This document shows, in pieces, positions 25,856-36,100 of a stretch of DNA of 64,000 bases. The position numbers were made by a program, and so were the translations under genes. The notes below the pieces were generated by a model, which did not search any database, had not been told where the DNA came from, and worked only from the letters and a program-made list of their open reading frames with translations. The first letter of the stretch is position 1. Each line of letters starts with the position of its first letter. The stretch is from Salinibacterium sp. NG253 (GTDB taxonomy: Bacteria > Actinomycetota > Actinomycetes > Actinomycetales > Microbacteriaceae): positions 1,674,378 to 1,738,377 of the forward strand of contig NZ_JADYWF010000001.1 of NCBI RefSeq assembly GCF_015864945.1. The letters are read 5' to 3'.

Positions 25856-26500
25856 CTAAAGAGCCTTGATCGCCTCAACAACATCGGAGGGCTCGGCACG
25901 CAACTTGTAGTCGGCCTGCACGAACGCGTACGCGATAGTGCCGTCTTGCGCGATCACGTAGGTTGCGGGAAGCGGCAGTTGCCAGCCGGTCGCGCCGTTG
26001 GACTTCACGAGGTCGTAGCCAGACTTCTCGTAGAACGCCTTGGTGCGGTCATCCACGGGGTGAAGGAGTCCGAAGCCGTTGATCGCTTCAAGCTCGCCGT
26101 CGGAGAGCACTGGGAATTCGAGGTTGTGCTTCTCTTCGAGCGAGAGGGATTCGTCAGGAGTTTGTGGCGAGATAGCTACCAGGGTTGCTCCGGCGGCACG
26201 GAACTGAGGCAGAGTCTCCTGCAGCGCCTTGAGCTCGAGGTTGCAGTAGGGGCACCAAGAGCCGCGGTAGAACGCGATTGCAACCGGGCCCTTGTTGAGT
26301 AGTTCGCTCAGGCGCACGGTGTTGCCTTCGGCATCCGGCAGCGCAAAGTCGGGAGCGGTGTCGCCGACCTTGAGCGCGTTGTTGACGATGCCAGCCTTTT
26401 CGACTTCGGTCACCGAGTTCGTGAGAGTCGCGCTGTCTTCGGCAGACTTTGTAGCCGCACTGTTGTCGGCACGTTCTTTGAGCTGCTGGGTGAGATTCAT
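25856..26500 (-). CDS. Peroxiredoxin (AhpC/TSA family)
   Basis: 214 residues. Thioredoxin fold with GDTAPDFALPDAEGN at 46 and peroxidatic/resolving pair Cys83-x2-Cys86 in GSWCPYCNLEL. The CxxC arrangement marks the BCP/PrxQ-like or AhpC-TSA 'redoxin' branch, reducing peroxides with thioredoxin. A 40-residue helical N-terminal extension precedes the fold. ATG 26500 has TTGGAG upstream. Confidence 0.86.
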   Translation of the reverse strand: MNLTQQLKERADNSAATKSAEDSATLTNSVTEVEKAGIVNNALKVGDTAPDFALPDAEGNTVRLSELLNKGPVAIAFYRGSWCPYCNLELKALQETLPQFRAAGATLVAISPQTPDESLSLEEKHNLEFPVLSDGELEAINGFGLLHPVDDRTKAFYEKSGYDLVKSNGATGWQLPLPATYVIAQDGTIAYAFVQADYKLRAEPSDVVEAIKAL

Positions 26501-26610
26501 GGCGCTCCAAAAAATTGGGGAAAATGTCGTTGCAGGAGTGAACCGCCCGCAACGCCACGCTATTCCGGGTGTCTGAATAGTTGCCGCGTGAATTTGGTGC
26601 GCTTGCTCCA

Positions 26611-27054
26611 CTATGCCCGAGCGCGAGCCGACATCTCTTCAATCAACTCCAGCGCCCGGCGTAGGCCGGTGCTCGACGTATTGACGGTGTACGGGAAGTA
26701 CACAACCTCCACCCCGACGGCAGCGAACTCACGCTCCAACTTCAGCCCCTTTTCGGTGCCGCGCCAGTCGTCGCCCTTGAAGAACAGAGTGAACTGCAAA
26801 CGACGCCACATCTCCAACTTGTCTGGCACCGTTTCGGCGACCGCCTCATCCACATAACAGATGCTGCGCACGATTTCTAAGCGCTCCTCAAGGGGAACTG
26901 TGGGGCGCATTTTCTTGGTCTGCTCCAGCATTTCGTCGGAGACAACACCGGCGATCAGGTAGTCGCACTGTTCTTTTGCGCGTTTGAGAATGTTGAGGTG
27001 GCCAACGTGAAAGAGGTCGTAGGCTCCTGCGGCGTATCCAATTCTTTGAGACAT
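26611..27054 (-). CDS. Glycerol-3-phosphate cytidylyltransferase-like protein (TagD family)
   Basis: 147 residues. Nucleotidyltransferase motif HVGH (16-19), RTVPLEERLEIVRSI-like block and KGDDW near residue 95 match the cytidylyltransferase family. The C-terminal ISTS-type signature appears as NTSSTGLRRAL. The enzyme makes CDP-glycerol or another CDP-polyol from CTP. It is the last gene of the wzz-wzy transcription unit (13 bases after wzy, start within the end of wzy sequence context), so its product probably decorates the polysaccharide or supplies the CDP-alcohol transferase at 42713. Confidence 0.83.
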   Translation of the reverse strand: MSQRIGYAAGAYDLFHVGHLNILKRAKEQCDYLIAGVVSDEMLEQTKKMRPTVPLEERLEIVRSICYVDEAVAETVPDKLEMWRRLQFTLFFKGDDWRGTEKGLKLEREFAAVGVEVVYFPYTVNTSSTGLRRALELIEEMSARARA

Positions 27055-27067
27055 ATGCTCACCGGGT

Positions 27068-28330
27068 TCAGGTCGGGGAAGGCGTGAGTTCTGTGGTGGG
27101 GGTAGGCAGCGGTGCCACGGCAAGCGCGAACCGCACGGAGCGGTCGTGCTCGAAGGGGTAGCGGTGCCCTCGCTCGAGGACGAGCGACGTGAGGAAGAAG
27201 AGCGTGAAGATCACACTCGACTCAATGAGGCCGTTCTCGAGCGCACTGCGCACGAGAAGCAGAACGAGCAGGGGAAGCGTGAGGGTGCGTAGTTCGCGAT
27301 TCTTGAGACTGTCCCTCAGGGTAAAGAGCACCCAGATGCCGACTGCGATCAGGCCGAGGATGCCAGCCTGCGACAGGATGGAGATCCAACTGCTGTCGAG
27401 CACTTGAACATCCCACCAGCGCTGATCGACCTCAATGGTCTTGGCGGCGAGGCCGACGCCGATCCACTTGTGCCAGGTGTCCATCGGGATGCTGAAGACG
27501 GCTTGCCACGCAATCGTGCGGGAACTGAGAGTGGCGAGTTCACTGACATCCTGCCCGCGAATAGCGACCTCAGACACCACATTCGTGAACGCGACCATCG
27601 CATAGGAGACAGGCACGAGCAGGATGAGGGCGATGCCCGTGGAGTGCGGAACCGGCCACGCCAGCACGACGGCCAGCACCATCGCGATGACGACAACGAT
27701 CAGGGTGGTGCGAGATCCGGTGGCCAACAGAATCGCTGCGAATGTCACGAGCAGCACCGACTTGCGCGGCGTGAGACCACGCCGCGCGATGTCGATCGCA
27801 ATCGCAAGCAGAGGCGGCGCGGCAAGCCCGGCGAGCTCGTTGGGCTTCATGGCGGGGATGCCACTCGGCAGTCGGCCGTCGCTCAGAAACTGGGGTAGCC
27901 CGCTCGCGGCGCCGATAAGAGTCAGGATGCCCATCGCAATGAACAGCGACGTCAACACCTCAAGCGGCGCAGCACTGCTCGCCAGCACGTAAACGGTTGC
28001 GGCGAGCAGCACGATGCGCACCGCGAGCACGAGCGACGGCATCGCGCTATCTGTTGCCAGTGCGCCAACGCACGAGAGCCCCACAACGATGAAGAGCAGG
28101 ATGACCGATCGCACGCCGACTCGCGCATGAACGCGAGCGCGCGAATGTATCGCTACCGCGCACAGAAAAGCTGTAAAGGCGACAAGGGCCTTTGCGATGA
28201 CCACGACGTCAAAGCCGCCATCAAAGAGGGCATCGGGTCGCCACGAGACAACGCTCAGAACAACGAGGAGCCACGTTCCGATCAAGGAACGTGAGACGGT
28301 ACTGCGCTCCCGCTGTTCTGTCGCGATCAT
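27068..28330 (-). CDS. O-antigen ligase/polymerase family protein (Wzy-like)
   Basis: 420 residues, about ten to eleven membrane segments with a large extracytoplasmic loop near residues 255-330 (around AFSIPMDTWHKWIGVGL), the hallmark of Wzy_C/O-antigen ligase proteins. ATG 28330 overlaps the wzz stop by one base (TAATG), so it is translationally coupled to the chain-length protein. Predicted to polymerise undecaprenyl-linked repeat units outside the membrane. Confidence 0.82.
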   Translation of the reverse strand: MIATEQRERSTVSRSLIGTWLLVVLSVVSWRPDALFDGGFDVVVIAKALVAFTAFLCAVAIHSRARVHARVGVRSVILLFIVVGLSCVGALATDSAMPSLVLAVRIVLLAATVYVLASSAAPLEVLTSLFIAMGILTLIGAASGLPQFLSDGRLPSGIPAMKPNELAGLAAPPLLAIAIDIARRGLTPRKSVLLVTFAAILLATGSRTTLIVVVIAMVLAVVLAWPVPHSTGIALILLVPVSYAMVAFTNVVSEVAIRGQDVSELATLSSRTIAWQAVFSIPMDTWHKWIGVGLAAKTIEVDQRWWDVQVLDSSWISILSQAGILGLIAVGIWVLFTLRDSLKNRELRTLTLPLLVLLLVRSALENGLIESSVIFTLFFLTSLVLERGHRYPFEHDRSVRFALAVAPLPTPTTELTPSPT

Positions 28331-29955
28331 TAGTCCACGACCACGCGTTCATTCTCGCTTGAGCGCTCGGCGGCAGAGGCAGCAGCAGTTTCGGTGCGTC
28401 CTGAGGGCGGGGCAGGCTTAGGCGGTGACGGCTTCGGTACGGGCGTCGGCGAAGATGAGGATTCGGATGCCATGTTCTTCTTCCTGTCGGGGCCAGCCTT
28501 GGTGACCGTTGAAGCGTCTGCGGTGGCAGTCGCGGTTGCGGTCGAGGTCAAGGGCGGGGTCGCGGTCGCGGCGGGAGCCACGGGCTTGCTGGCTTTGCGC
28601 CGCAAGTGCACGCGCGCTTTCGCCGGAACGCTCGCGAAGTCATCCGGGGTCCAGGTCGCCATTAGCTCGAAGTGGCGAGCATTAGGCACATCAGTCAGCA
28701 CGACGCCGAGGGGGCGAACTCCCGCAATGCGGAGTTGGCTAACAGTCTGGGCGAGTTCAGCCTCCGAGCTGCGGTTATAGCGAACAACGATGATGGCGAC
28801 CTCGACGAAGGGCGCGATGAGCGGAATGCTCAGCGGTCGAGTCTCGGATGTTGCTTGCGTGAGCACAACATCCGCTCGCGAGATAAGCCGCGTGAGCACC
28901 GATCGCAGGGTCTTGTCTGCGGCAACTTCGGTCGTTTCGGCTACCCCGGCGGATACGAAGAGTGCCTCTGAACCGTCGAGAGGTCGGGTGACCTCCGGCA
29001 GGGTGGTGGATTCGTTGAGGAGTTCGGCAAGTCCCGCAGTGCCGGCGAAGGAGGCAAGGGCGTTGTCGTCGCCGGAAGAGGGGTGCGCCTCGACGAAGAG
29101 GGCTTGTCTTCCGGTGGCGGCAACCGCAGCCACGACACCGAGCGAAACGGAGGCGTGGTTGGCGGCGTCACCGGCGGGGGCCAGCAGCAGGATGCGCGGC
29201 ACTGCGCCTCCGTTGGCTTGCGTGATGCGGGCGAACGCTTCCGCGTACGCGGCATCCACTGTCGATTCAGCGTCAGAACTGTTGCCCCGGGCGCGGCGAT
29301 GACCGCGCGGAACGGCCGCGAGCACGGGCAATCCGGTGACCCTTCGCACATCGCTCGGCTGACGCATCCGGTGATCGAAACGAGCTAAGAACAACGCCAG
29401 CACAGCACCGGCGGCAAGCCCAGAGATGAGTCCGAGACCGAGAATGACCGTCTTTTGCGGGGCGCTCGGTGCCGAGGGCGGCAGTGCAGGGATGAGGCGC
29501 TCAAGCGAGACCGAGAACGTGCCGAAGTCTTCGACCCGGGAGACGAGGCGCGACAGGCTGTCGGCGACAGCGTTGGCGATGCGGGCGGCATCCGCAGCAG
29601 TGCTTGCTTGGGCTGCGATGTTTATGTTGACGGTGCTGTTGGGGTTGGTCGCCGAGACTTGGCTGCGCAACTCTTGCACCGTGAGGTCGAGGCCGAGGTC
29701 AGAAATGACCGGCTCGAGAACCTCAGAACTGCGCACCAAATCGGTATACGAATTTACCCGGGCCAGCGAGAATTGCGAGCGTTCGGCGAGAGTCGCATTG
29801 ACGTCTTTGACGCTCAAAAAGAGGGTGGCCGTTGACGTGTAGGTTGGCGGAATGCTGAACGCAATGAGCGCAGCGGAAGCTACTCCGACCACGACAGCAA
29901 CTAGGATTGCACGCCATCGCTGCCGGAAAATCTCGAGATAACTCAAACTTTCCAC
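28330..29955 (-). CDS. Polysaccharide co-polymerase (Wzz/chain-length determinant) with degenerate kinase domain
   Basis: 541 residues from GTG 29955. Membrane segment at about 15-40, Wzz extracytoplasmic domain, second membrane segment at about 175-195, then a BY-kinase-like cytoplasmic domain. The P-loop is degenerate: LLLAPAGDAANHASVSLG lacks the GK[S/T] of Walker A, so kinase activity is improbable. The C-terminus has no Tyr cluster; it is a Ser/Thr/Pro/Ala-rich tail of about 95 residues. A TTG at 29985 is an upstream alternative; GTG has GGGGTT 8 bases before it. It sets polymer length for the adjacent Wzy. Confidence 0.82.
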   Translation of the reverse strand: MESLSYLEIFRQRWRAILVAVVVGVASAALIAFSIPPTYTSTATLFLSVKDVNATLAERSQFSLARVNSYTDLVRSSEVLEPVISDLGLDLTVQELRSQVSATNPNSTVNINIAAQASTAADAARIANAVADSLSRLVSRVEDFGTFSVSLERLIPALPPSAPSAPQKTVILGLGLISGLAAGAVLALFLARFDHRMRQPSDVRRVTGLPVLAAVPRGHRRARGNSSDAESTVDAAYAEAFARITQANGGAVPRILLLAPAGDAANHASVSLGVVAAVAATGRQALFVEAHPSSGDDNALASFAGTAGLAELLNESTTLPEVTRPLDGSEALFVSAGVAETTEVAADKTLRSVLTRLISRADVVLTQATSETRPLSIPLIAPFVEVAIIVVRYNRSSEAELAQTVSQLRIAGVRPLGVVLTDVPNARHFELMATWTPDDFASVPAKARVHLRRKASKPVAPAATATPPLTSTATATATADASTVTKAGPDRKKNMASESSSSPTPVPKPSPPKPAPPSGRTETAAASAAERSSENERVVVD

Positions 29956-29988
29956 GCGTTGAACCCCAATCGGGATGGGTAACAATCA

Positions 29989-30016
29989 GCACAGCATTGT
30001 GCCAAACAAGCGTTTG
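29989..30016. promoter_or_regulatory. Two abutting 14-base palindromes in the wzz/beta-helix divergent promoter region
   Basis: GCACA-GCAT-TGTGC (29989-30002) is followed without a gap by CAAAC-AAGC-GTTTG (30003-30016). Each has perfect 5-base arms and a 4-base centre. They sit 34 bases upstream of the wzz start and 110 bases upstream of the beta-helix gene. Seen directly; likely operators or a tandem hairpin in a leader. Confidence 0.5.
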
Positions 30017-30125
30017 CAGGTTTCCTTACCCTAGTAGCATTCGCGCGATTCTGGGAGAATAGATACCGGATCGATTCCACGGAGCACACCCGATACCGCG
30101 GAGTTTCGAACCGTGAGGAGCGCTG

Positions 30126-31892
30126 ATGAGCGTTGCGACGGGCACGACAAGTCGGCGTTTTCGACGTCGACAGGTCTTCGGTGCGGTCGCAATCGTGCTT
30201 GCTCTCGCCCTCGCCGCCAGCGCCCTCGTGGTCTCCTCGCTCGGCGGGAGCGCCAGCACAACGGTGCGCCCCGCTGTGCCGTTCGTTTCTGGTGTTGGCG
30301 CCCCCGAGAACGTTGCGACAGAGGCTGCGGATGCCGGTGCGGCCGAGCTCGGAACCACCGATTATGAGATCCAGGCCGGCGCTCTCTTCGTCTCGCCCAC
30401 CGGCGACAACGACGCGGACGGCAGCCTCGAGTCACCGCTCCGCACGATCAAGGCAGCACTGGCGCGGGTCTCCGCGGGCGGCATGATCGTGCTGCGGGCG
30501 GGCGAGTATCACGAGGCGTTCACGATTGCCGAGGGCACCCCCGTGACGGTGCAGTCGTACCCGGGTGAGGTTGTTTGGCTCGACGGCAGCGAGGTTGTGG
30601 AGGGCTGGCAAGCCGACGGCGAGCAGCCCGGCGACGCCGAGTACGACGGCGAGCTCTGGTCGGTGCCGTGGGGCACCGTCTTCGACTCGAGCCCCACCTA
30701 CGAACGGGGCGCTCCCGATAACACCGAGCAGTACTGGAACTTTGTGACCGCCGGGCATCCGCTCGCCGCCCATCCGGACCAACTGTGGCTGGATGACGCC
30801 CCACTCACGCAGGTCGGCTCGCGCGACGAGGTGACGGCGTCGAGCTTCTTCCACGACGAGAGCGCGGGCGTGCTGTACCTCGGCGAGAACCCCAGCGGCC
30901 ACACCGTGCGGGCAAGCACGCTGCAGCGTGCCCTGAGCATCCGGGCAGAAGGATCGACGATTCGCGGCATCGGCATTCGTCGCTTTGCGCCCTCGGTGCC
31001 CGACTTTGGCGCCGTCACGGTGGAGCGACCGGGCGTGACGATCGAGAACGTGGTGATCACCGAGTCGGCTACAACGGGCCTGTTCATCACGGCGGCCAAC
31101 ACGACGATCCGCCAAGTCACGGTTACCGAAAGCGGGATGATCGGAGTGGCCGCGAACTACGCCGATAACCTCCTGATCGACGGGCTGAAAGCATCCGGCA
31201 ATAACACGGAGTGGTTCAACCGCGCACCCGTCGCGGGCGGACTCAAACTCACCCGCTCGCGCACCGTCGAGATTCGCAACTCTGACTTCTCCGACAACAA
31301 CGCGACCGCCCTCTGGTTCGATCAGTCCTGTCGCGACCTGACCATCACCGGCAACACCTTCGTGGGCAATGCTGGGCACGGGCTCTTTCTCGAAATCTCC
31401 GCTCGCGCGCTCGTGGCCGACAACTACCTCGCCGACAACGGCATCTTCGGCATGAAGATCAATGACACGAGCAGCGTCGAGATTCGCGACAACGTCGTCG
31501 TGGGCAGCCGCAACGCCATCGCGGTGCTTCAAGACAACCGCCTCAAGAGCGACGAGAACGAAGCCGGTCACGACGAACGGTATCTGGATGACGCCGAGAT
31601 GACCTGGGTCGGCACCGACGTGAGCATCATCGGCAACACTCTCGTCGGTAGCAGTGAAGCTCTCCTCTGGATCGAGGACTACTCCCGCACCCGCAGCGCC
31701 CGCGACTTCGGCATCACCGTCGATAACAACCTCTACGTGCGCGCGACTGAACTCGAACCGCGAATCCTCATTGCCTGGCCGACCAACGCGATCGGGGTGA
31801 CCCCGTTTAGCTCGCTCGCCGACTTTGCGCGCTGCACCGGGCAAGAGCAGACCGGGCTCGAGCACCTCGGCGGCAGGGTGATCGAGCGCTAG
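30126..31892 (+). CDS. Right-handed parallel beta-helix protein, membrane-anchored or secreted
   Basis: 588 residues. Basic N-terminus then one membrane segment (about 17-42, AVAIVLALALAASALVVSSL), followed by an Ala/Val-rich linker. A DUF1565-type start FVSPTGDNDADGSLESPLRTIKAAL lies near residue 78. From about 260 onward there are repeated beta-helix coils with ITGN, IRDN, VEIRN and similar turns of 21-25 residues. Such proteins include polysaccharide lyases and mannuronan epimerases, but no catalytic motif is certain. Position inside the polysaccharide locus suggests it cuts or modifies the exported polymer. Confidence 0.78.
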   Translation: MSVATGTTSRRFRRRQVFGAVAIVLALALAASALVVSSLGGSASTTVRPAVPFVSGVGAPENVATEAADAGAAELGTTDYEIQAGALFVSPTGDNDADGSLESPLRTIKAALARVSAGGMIVLRAGEYHEAFTIAEGTPVTVQSYPGEVVWLDGSEVVEGWQADGEQPGDAEYDGELWSVPWGTVFDSSPTYERGAPDNTEQYWNFVTAGHPLAAHPDQLWLDDAPLTQVGSRDEVTASSFFHDESAGVLYLGENPSGHTVRASTLQRALSIRAEGSTIRGIGIRRFAPSVPDFGAVTVERPGVTIENVVITESATTGLFITAANTTIRQVTVTESGMIGVAANYADNLLIDGLKASGNNTEWFNRAPVAGGLKLTRSRTVEIRNSDFSDNNATALWFDQSCRDLTITGNTFVGNAGHGLFLEISARALVADNYLADNGIFGMKINDTSSVEIRDNVVVGSRNAIAVLQDNRLKSDENEAGHDERYLDDAEMTWVGTDVSIIGNTLVGSSEALLWIEDYSRTRSARDFGITVDNNLYVRATELEPRILIAWPTNAIGVTPFSSLADFARCTGQEQTGLEHLGGRVIER

Positions 31893-31963
31893 GTCGGTCG
31901 CTGGGCCGAGCGTTTCGCCGACCGAACCGCAGCACTCAGCGCCGAGCGCCAGCCCTCCGGGGT

Positions 31964-33169
31964 TCAGCCCGCCCGCACGAGCGGCACCAGAATCAGCCAC
32001 CGAATTGCCAAGCCGCCAAGAATGGATGCCGCGGCCAGCGCCGCCGGAACCCATTGCACGTCTCCCCCGGCCAGCAACACCGCGCTCACGATTCCGATAG
32101 CGAGAACGGTATCGGCCGCCCGGATCCCGAACACGACCGCTTGTTTTCCGCCGACCGCCGCGAGCGCACCATACGGTGTCACGGCGGCAATAGACGCGGT
32201 GTAGGCGATCCAGCCGATGACGGCGAGCAGATCGGGCGCGGTGCCAAAAAGTAGCGCCCCGGCCCACGGCAGCAGCGCGACGAGTAGCGCGCCGACGACC
32301 ACGGTGAGACCCACCAGGGTGGTTACCGCACGATCCGCTCGCCGTAGTTTCTCGGCCAGAGGCTTGCTGCTGTCTCGGGCGAAGGAGACGAAGAGATACG
32401 AGCTAAGGCCGCTGACCGCGAGGGTGGCCGGGGCGACGAAGACGCGACCCGCCTCGAGCAGTCCGGTCGCGGCGAGGCTCGCGAGCACGGTCACGAGAGT
32501 GCGCACGACGGTGAGCAGGGCGGGGCGGAGGAACTGTTGGCCCGCCCGCCAGATGCCGTAGCGAAAGACGGTGCCAACACCCCCGCGCACGAAGCCCACG
32601 ACGAAGCGTTCCTCCCGCGGCAGCAGCACTGCGCCGAGCCCGATAGCGGCGAGCTGGCCGGCAGCAACCGCACCGAGAAAGACGAAGAGGCTGAGGGCTC
32701 CGGCGAGCGCACTCAGCCCGATCACGGCGAGCGCGACCGCGAACGACGCGAAGTCGATCAGCATGACGCGCCAGAACCCGAAGCCGGCCATGAGCAGTCG
32801 ACGCATGAGTTCTTCGAGCGCGAAGAGGGCGACGCCTGCTCCGAACATGACGGCGGTGGCGACATCCAGAAGTCCGGATGCTCCAGCGATCGCTGCGGAA
32901 ACAACCGCGGTCACCGCTGCAATACCGAGAGCGAACTGCTGCAGCGCCGAGCGCACGGCCGGAGCACGCCGTTCCAGTACGACGAGCGAGTCGCCGACCA
33001 TCCCACTCGCAAGCCCGGCGACGAGCACCATCACGCCATACGCGATGGCGAAGGCGCCCAGCCCGTCGAAGCCGAGAGTGCGCGCGACAAGGACCTGAAT
33101 CGTGAAGCTCGAGAGAGCCTGCATTCCCTGAGAGCCGATTGCTCCCAGGGCCGACCGTCTGCCTGACAC
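31964..33169 (-). CDS. Polysaccharide flippase (Wzx-like, MATE/MOP superfamily)
   Basis: 401 residues with about eleven to twelve membrane segments. N-terminal GAIGSQGMQALSSFTIQVLVARTLG and the GLGAFAIAYGVMVL helix are Wzx-like. GTG start at 33169 is 12 bases after the stop of the giant secreted protein gene, so it shares that promoter (P1 at 38562-38606). Predicted to move lipid-linked repeat units across the membrane for Wzy. Confidence 0.8.
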   Translation of the reverse strand: MSGRRSALGAIGSQGMQALSSFTIQVLVARTLGFDGLGAFAIAYGVMVLVAGLASGMVGDSLVVLERRAPAVRSALQQFALGIAAVTAVVSAAIAGASGLLDVATAVMFGAGVALFALEELMRRLLMAGFGFWRVMLIDFASFAVALAVIGLSALAGALSLFVFLGAVAAGQLAAIGLGAVLLPREERFVVGFVRGGVGTVFRYGIWRAGQQFLRPALLTVVRTLVTVLASLAATGLLEAGRVFVAPATLAVSGLSSYLFVSFARDSSKPLAEKLRRADRAVTTLVGLTVVVGALLVALLPWAGALLFGTAPDLLAVIGWIAYTASIAAVTPYGALAAVGGKQAVVFGIRAADTVLAIGIVSAVLLAGGDVQWVPAALAAASILGGLAIRWLILVPLVRAG

Positions 33170-33180
33170 GCTCAGGCTGC

Positions 33181-36100
33181 CTACTGCACGGGCCGCGCGC
33201 TGAAGTTATCGAACCTCACAGTCACGGGGGCGTTGGGTGCCGAACCCGAGAGGTAACTCTCGAATCCGACCGAACCTGCCGCCTGCAGCGCTGCCGTGGA
33301 ATCGGTAGTCACGAGCTGCCAGGCGGCCGGCTCGGTGTCTCCCTCCTTCCACAACTTGGCCGAAATCGTAGTGGGGCTCGTGCCCTCCACCGTGGTCTTC
33401 AGGATGAAGGTGTCCCCGGCCGCGTACGTCATTCCCGGCACGTTCATGTTGGCGAGCACCACCGTGGAGCCCGACATGATTTGCAGACCGACGACTCCGC
33501 CGGTTTGCAGGCGCAGTCGTGCTTGATAGAACGCGGAGCCAACTTGACGACCGATCACGCCGACGACGATGTGGCCGGATTCGGCAACCTTGTCAGCGGT
33601 GATCTCCACTTGAGCTTCCACCGAGGTTTCACTCACGCCCTCGAGCAACGCCCGGCGAGTGGTTCCCGTGCTCGTATGCACGAAGGCGCCAGCACCGTTA
33701 CCCACGGTGTAGGTCGAGTTCGTATTCGACGACCACGCCCCACCCGTGTTCGCGGAGCCCCAACCGGCGGCAACTGTGCGCTCGAAGGTGTCTTCAGCAA
33801 AGGCTGCGCCGGGCGGTGCGGTCACGACGACATCGTGACTGACCGTGCCCGTCGCCCCGTCGTCATCCGTCACGGTGAGCACAACGGTGTAGGTGCCCGA
33901 ACTCGCGTAGCTGTGCGACGGCGTTGCGCCGGTGTCGCTCGCACCATCTCCGAAGTCCCAGGCGTAGCTCGCGACGCTGCCATCGGCGTCCGTCGATCCT
34001 GTCGCGTCGAACGCCACGGCGAGTTCAGTCGCGGACGACGTGAACGCGGCAGTGGGTGCCTGGTTCGCCGGAGTCGAGCTGACGGTGACGGGGTGCGTCA
34101 CGGTAGCCGTGGCGCCCTGATCATCCGTCACCGTCAGAGCTACCGAATAGGTACCCGCGGTCGCGTAGCTGTGATCGGGGCTCGTTGCGGTGCTTGACTG
34201 ACCATCACCGAAGTCCCACGATCGCGAAGCAATGCTGCCATCGGGATCGCTCGATGCGCTCGAATCGAAGCTCGCGGTCAAAAGGTTCGCCGTACTGGTG
34301 AAGGATGCCGTGGGCAGCAGATTCGTCGGCGTCACGGGCTCGTCGGCATGGCCTGCAGTCGCCACGAACGAGTCGTAGCTCACGTGCACGGGAGCATTCG
34401 TGGCCGAGCCAGACAGGTAGCTGTACTGGCCGACCGCTCCCGCGGTTTGCAGGTTGGCGACCGATGAGGTTGCGGTGAGGGTCCAGTCGCTGGGTTCACT
34501 TGTTCCCTGCTTCCAGACCTTGCCGCGAATGGTCGTCGGCGAGGTTCCGAAGGTTTGCGCTTTCACGAGCAGCACGTCGCCTGGACTGAAAGTGAGGCCC
34601 GCAACATCCGTGTAAGCAATGTTGGTCGAGCTGCCACTCAGCAGCTGGAAGGCGAGGGTGCCGTTGGAGAAGTAGCGCACACGGGCTTGGTAGAAGCCGT
34701 TGCCGACTTCGCGCATCGTGATGCCCGTGTAGGCGCCACCACCCGTGATCGCTTGGTCGACGGAGATGCTCGCGCTGACCGTCACGTCGTCCGTCGAGAC
34801 GCTCGGCAACCAGGCGTGCCGGGTGGTACCCGACGAACTATGGTTCACGACTCCGGCATCCGATTCGACCGAGAAGTTGCCGTTGCTGTTCGTCGACCAA
34901 TCACCACCGACGAGAGCTGTGCCCCAGCCAGAGGTTTCGGAGCGAGCGAATTCGTCGCGAGCCAGCACGGTCACGACGGGCGGATCGAGAGCGATCACGT
35001 CATGACTGACCGTTCCCGTTGCCCCCTGGTTATCGGTCACGGTGAGGGTCACGGTGTAGTCGCCGGCGGCAGCGTAGAGGTGCGAAGTGCTTTCTCCACT
35101 ACCGGATGCTCCGTCGCCGAAGTCCCACGCGTACGAGCTGATCGTGCCGTCGCTGTCGGCCGAGCCACTCGCGTCGAAGCTCACCACGTTGTCGGTGGTT
35201 TCGCTCGTAAAGGCTGCGGTCGGCGCCACATTCGGAGCCAACACCGTGACTGCGGCGGAGGCGGTTGCCGAGGCTCCCTTGTTGTCGGTAACCGTGAGGG
35301 TGACGTCGTAGGTTCCCGCGGCGGCATACGTGTGATCGACCACGGCATCCGTGCTCGACGCACCATCACCGAAGTCCCACGCGTAGGCGTCGATAGTGCC
35401 GTCGGGGTCGCTCGATCCGGTCGCGTCGAAACTGGCAACGAGGTCGCTCTCCGCATGCGTGAACTCGGCAAGCGGTGCTTCGTTCGCGGTCCCGATCAAG
35501 AAGTGCGAGCTGACTTCGCTCGGCGTCAACACCGTCTGGTACACCGCGAACTCATCGAGGTCACCGTTGAAGTAGTTCGACGATGCCACTCCGACCGTGT
35601 TGCCGCGGCCGAGTCGCCAGTAGCCCGAGAACGTCTGGGTCGGGGTTGCAGCACTGGATGCCACCACTGCACCATCGACGAACAGTTGCAACCCTGCTGA
35701 TCCCTGGGTCGCTACCGCCTGATGCCACTCGCCATCGTTGTAGGAGGCGGTACTCGAGACGGTGTTGCTGCCCGTGCCGAACACGAGTGTTCCGTCGTTG
35801 CGCATCATCACGTGGTCGCCATAGTTGCTGGCGGTCCCGGTGGCGGAGGATCCGAACTCCACGAGCTTGCCACCCGTGGCGCTCGTGGTTCTGAACCATA
35901 CTTCGCTCGAATACGTCGAAGGGTTCGGCAGCGAGGTCGTCGTTGCCGCGAGCGCCTGCGTGAACTGGGTTGCCGAGTCGCTCGTGCCGCCAAGCGCACC
36001 GGGCACGTTGCGCGTGTAGGTGCCGCTGAGTGCTCCATCGAGCCCCTGCAGTCCAGCGTCATTCACGACGGCACCGGACGCTTCACCGAGTCGCCAATAC

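Noticed and set aside
30432-32267. Long minus-strand open frame (611 codons) opposite the beta-helix gene
   Set aside because: Antisense to a well-supported gene, no ribosome-binding site, Arg/Gly/Val-rich composition and no domain; explained by G+C bias.
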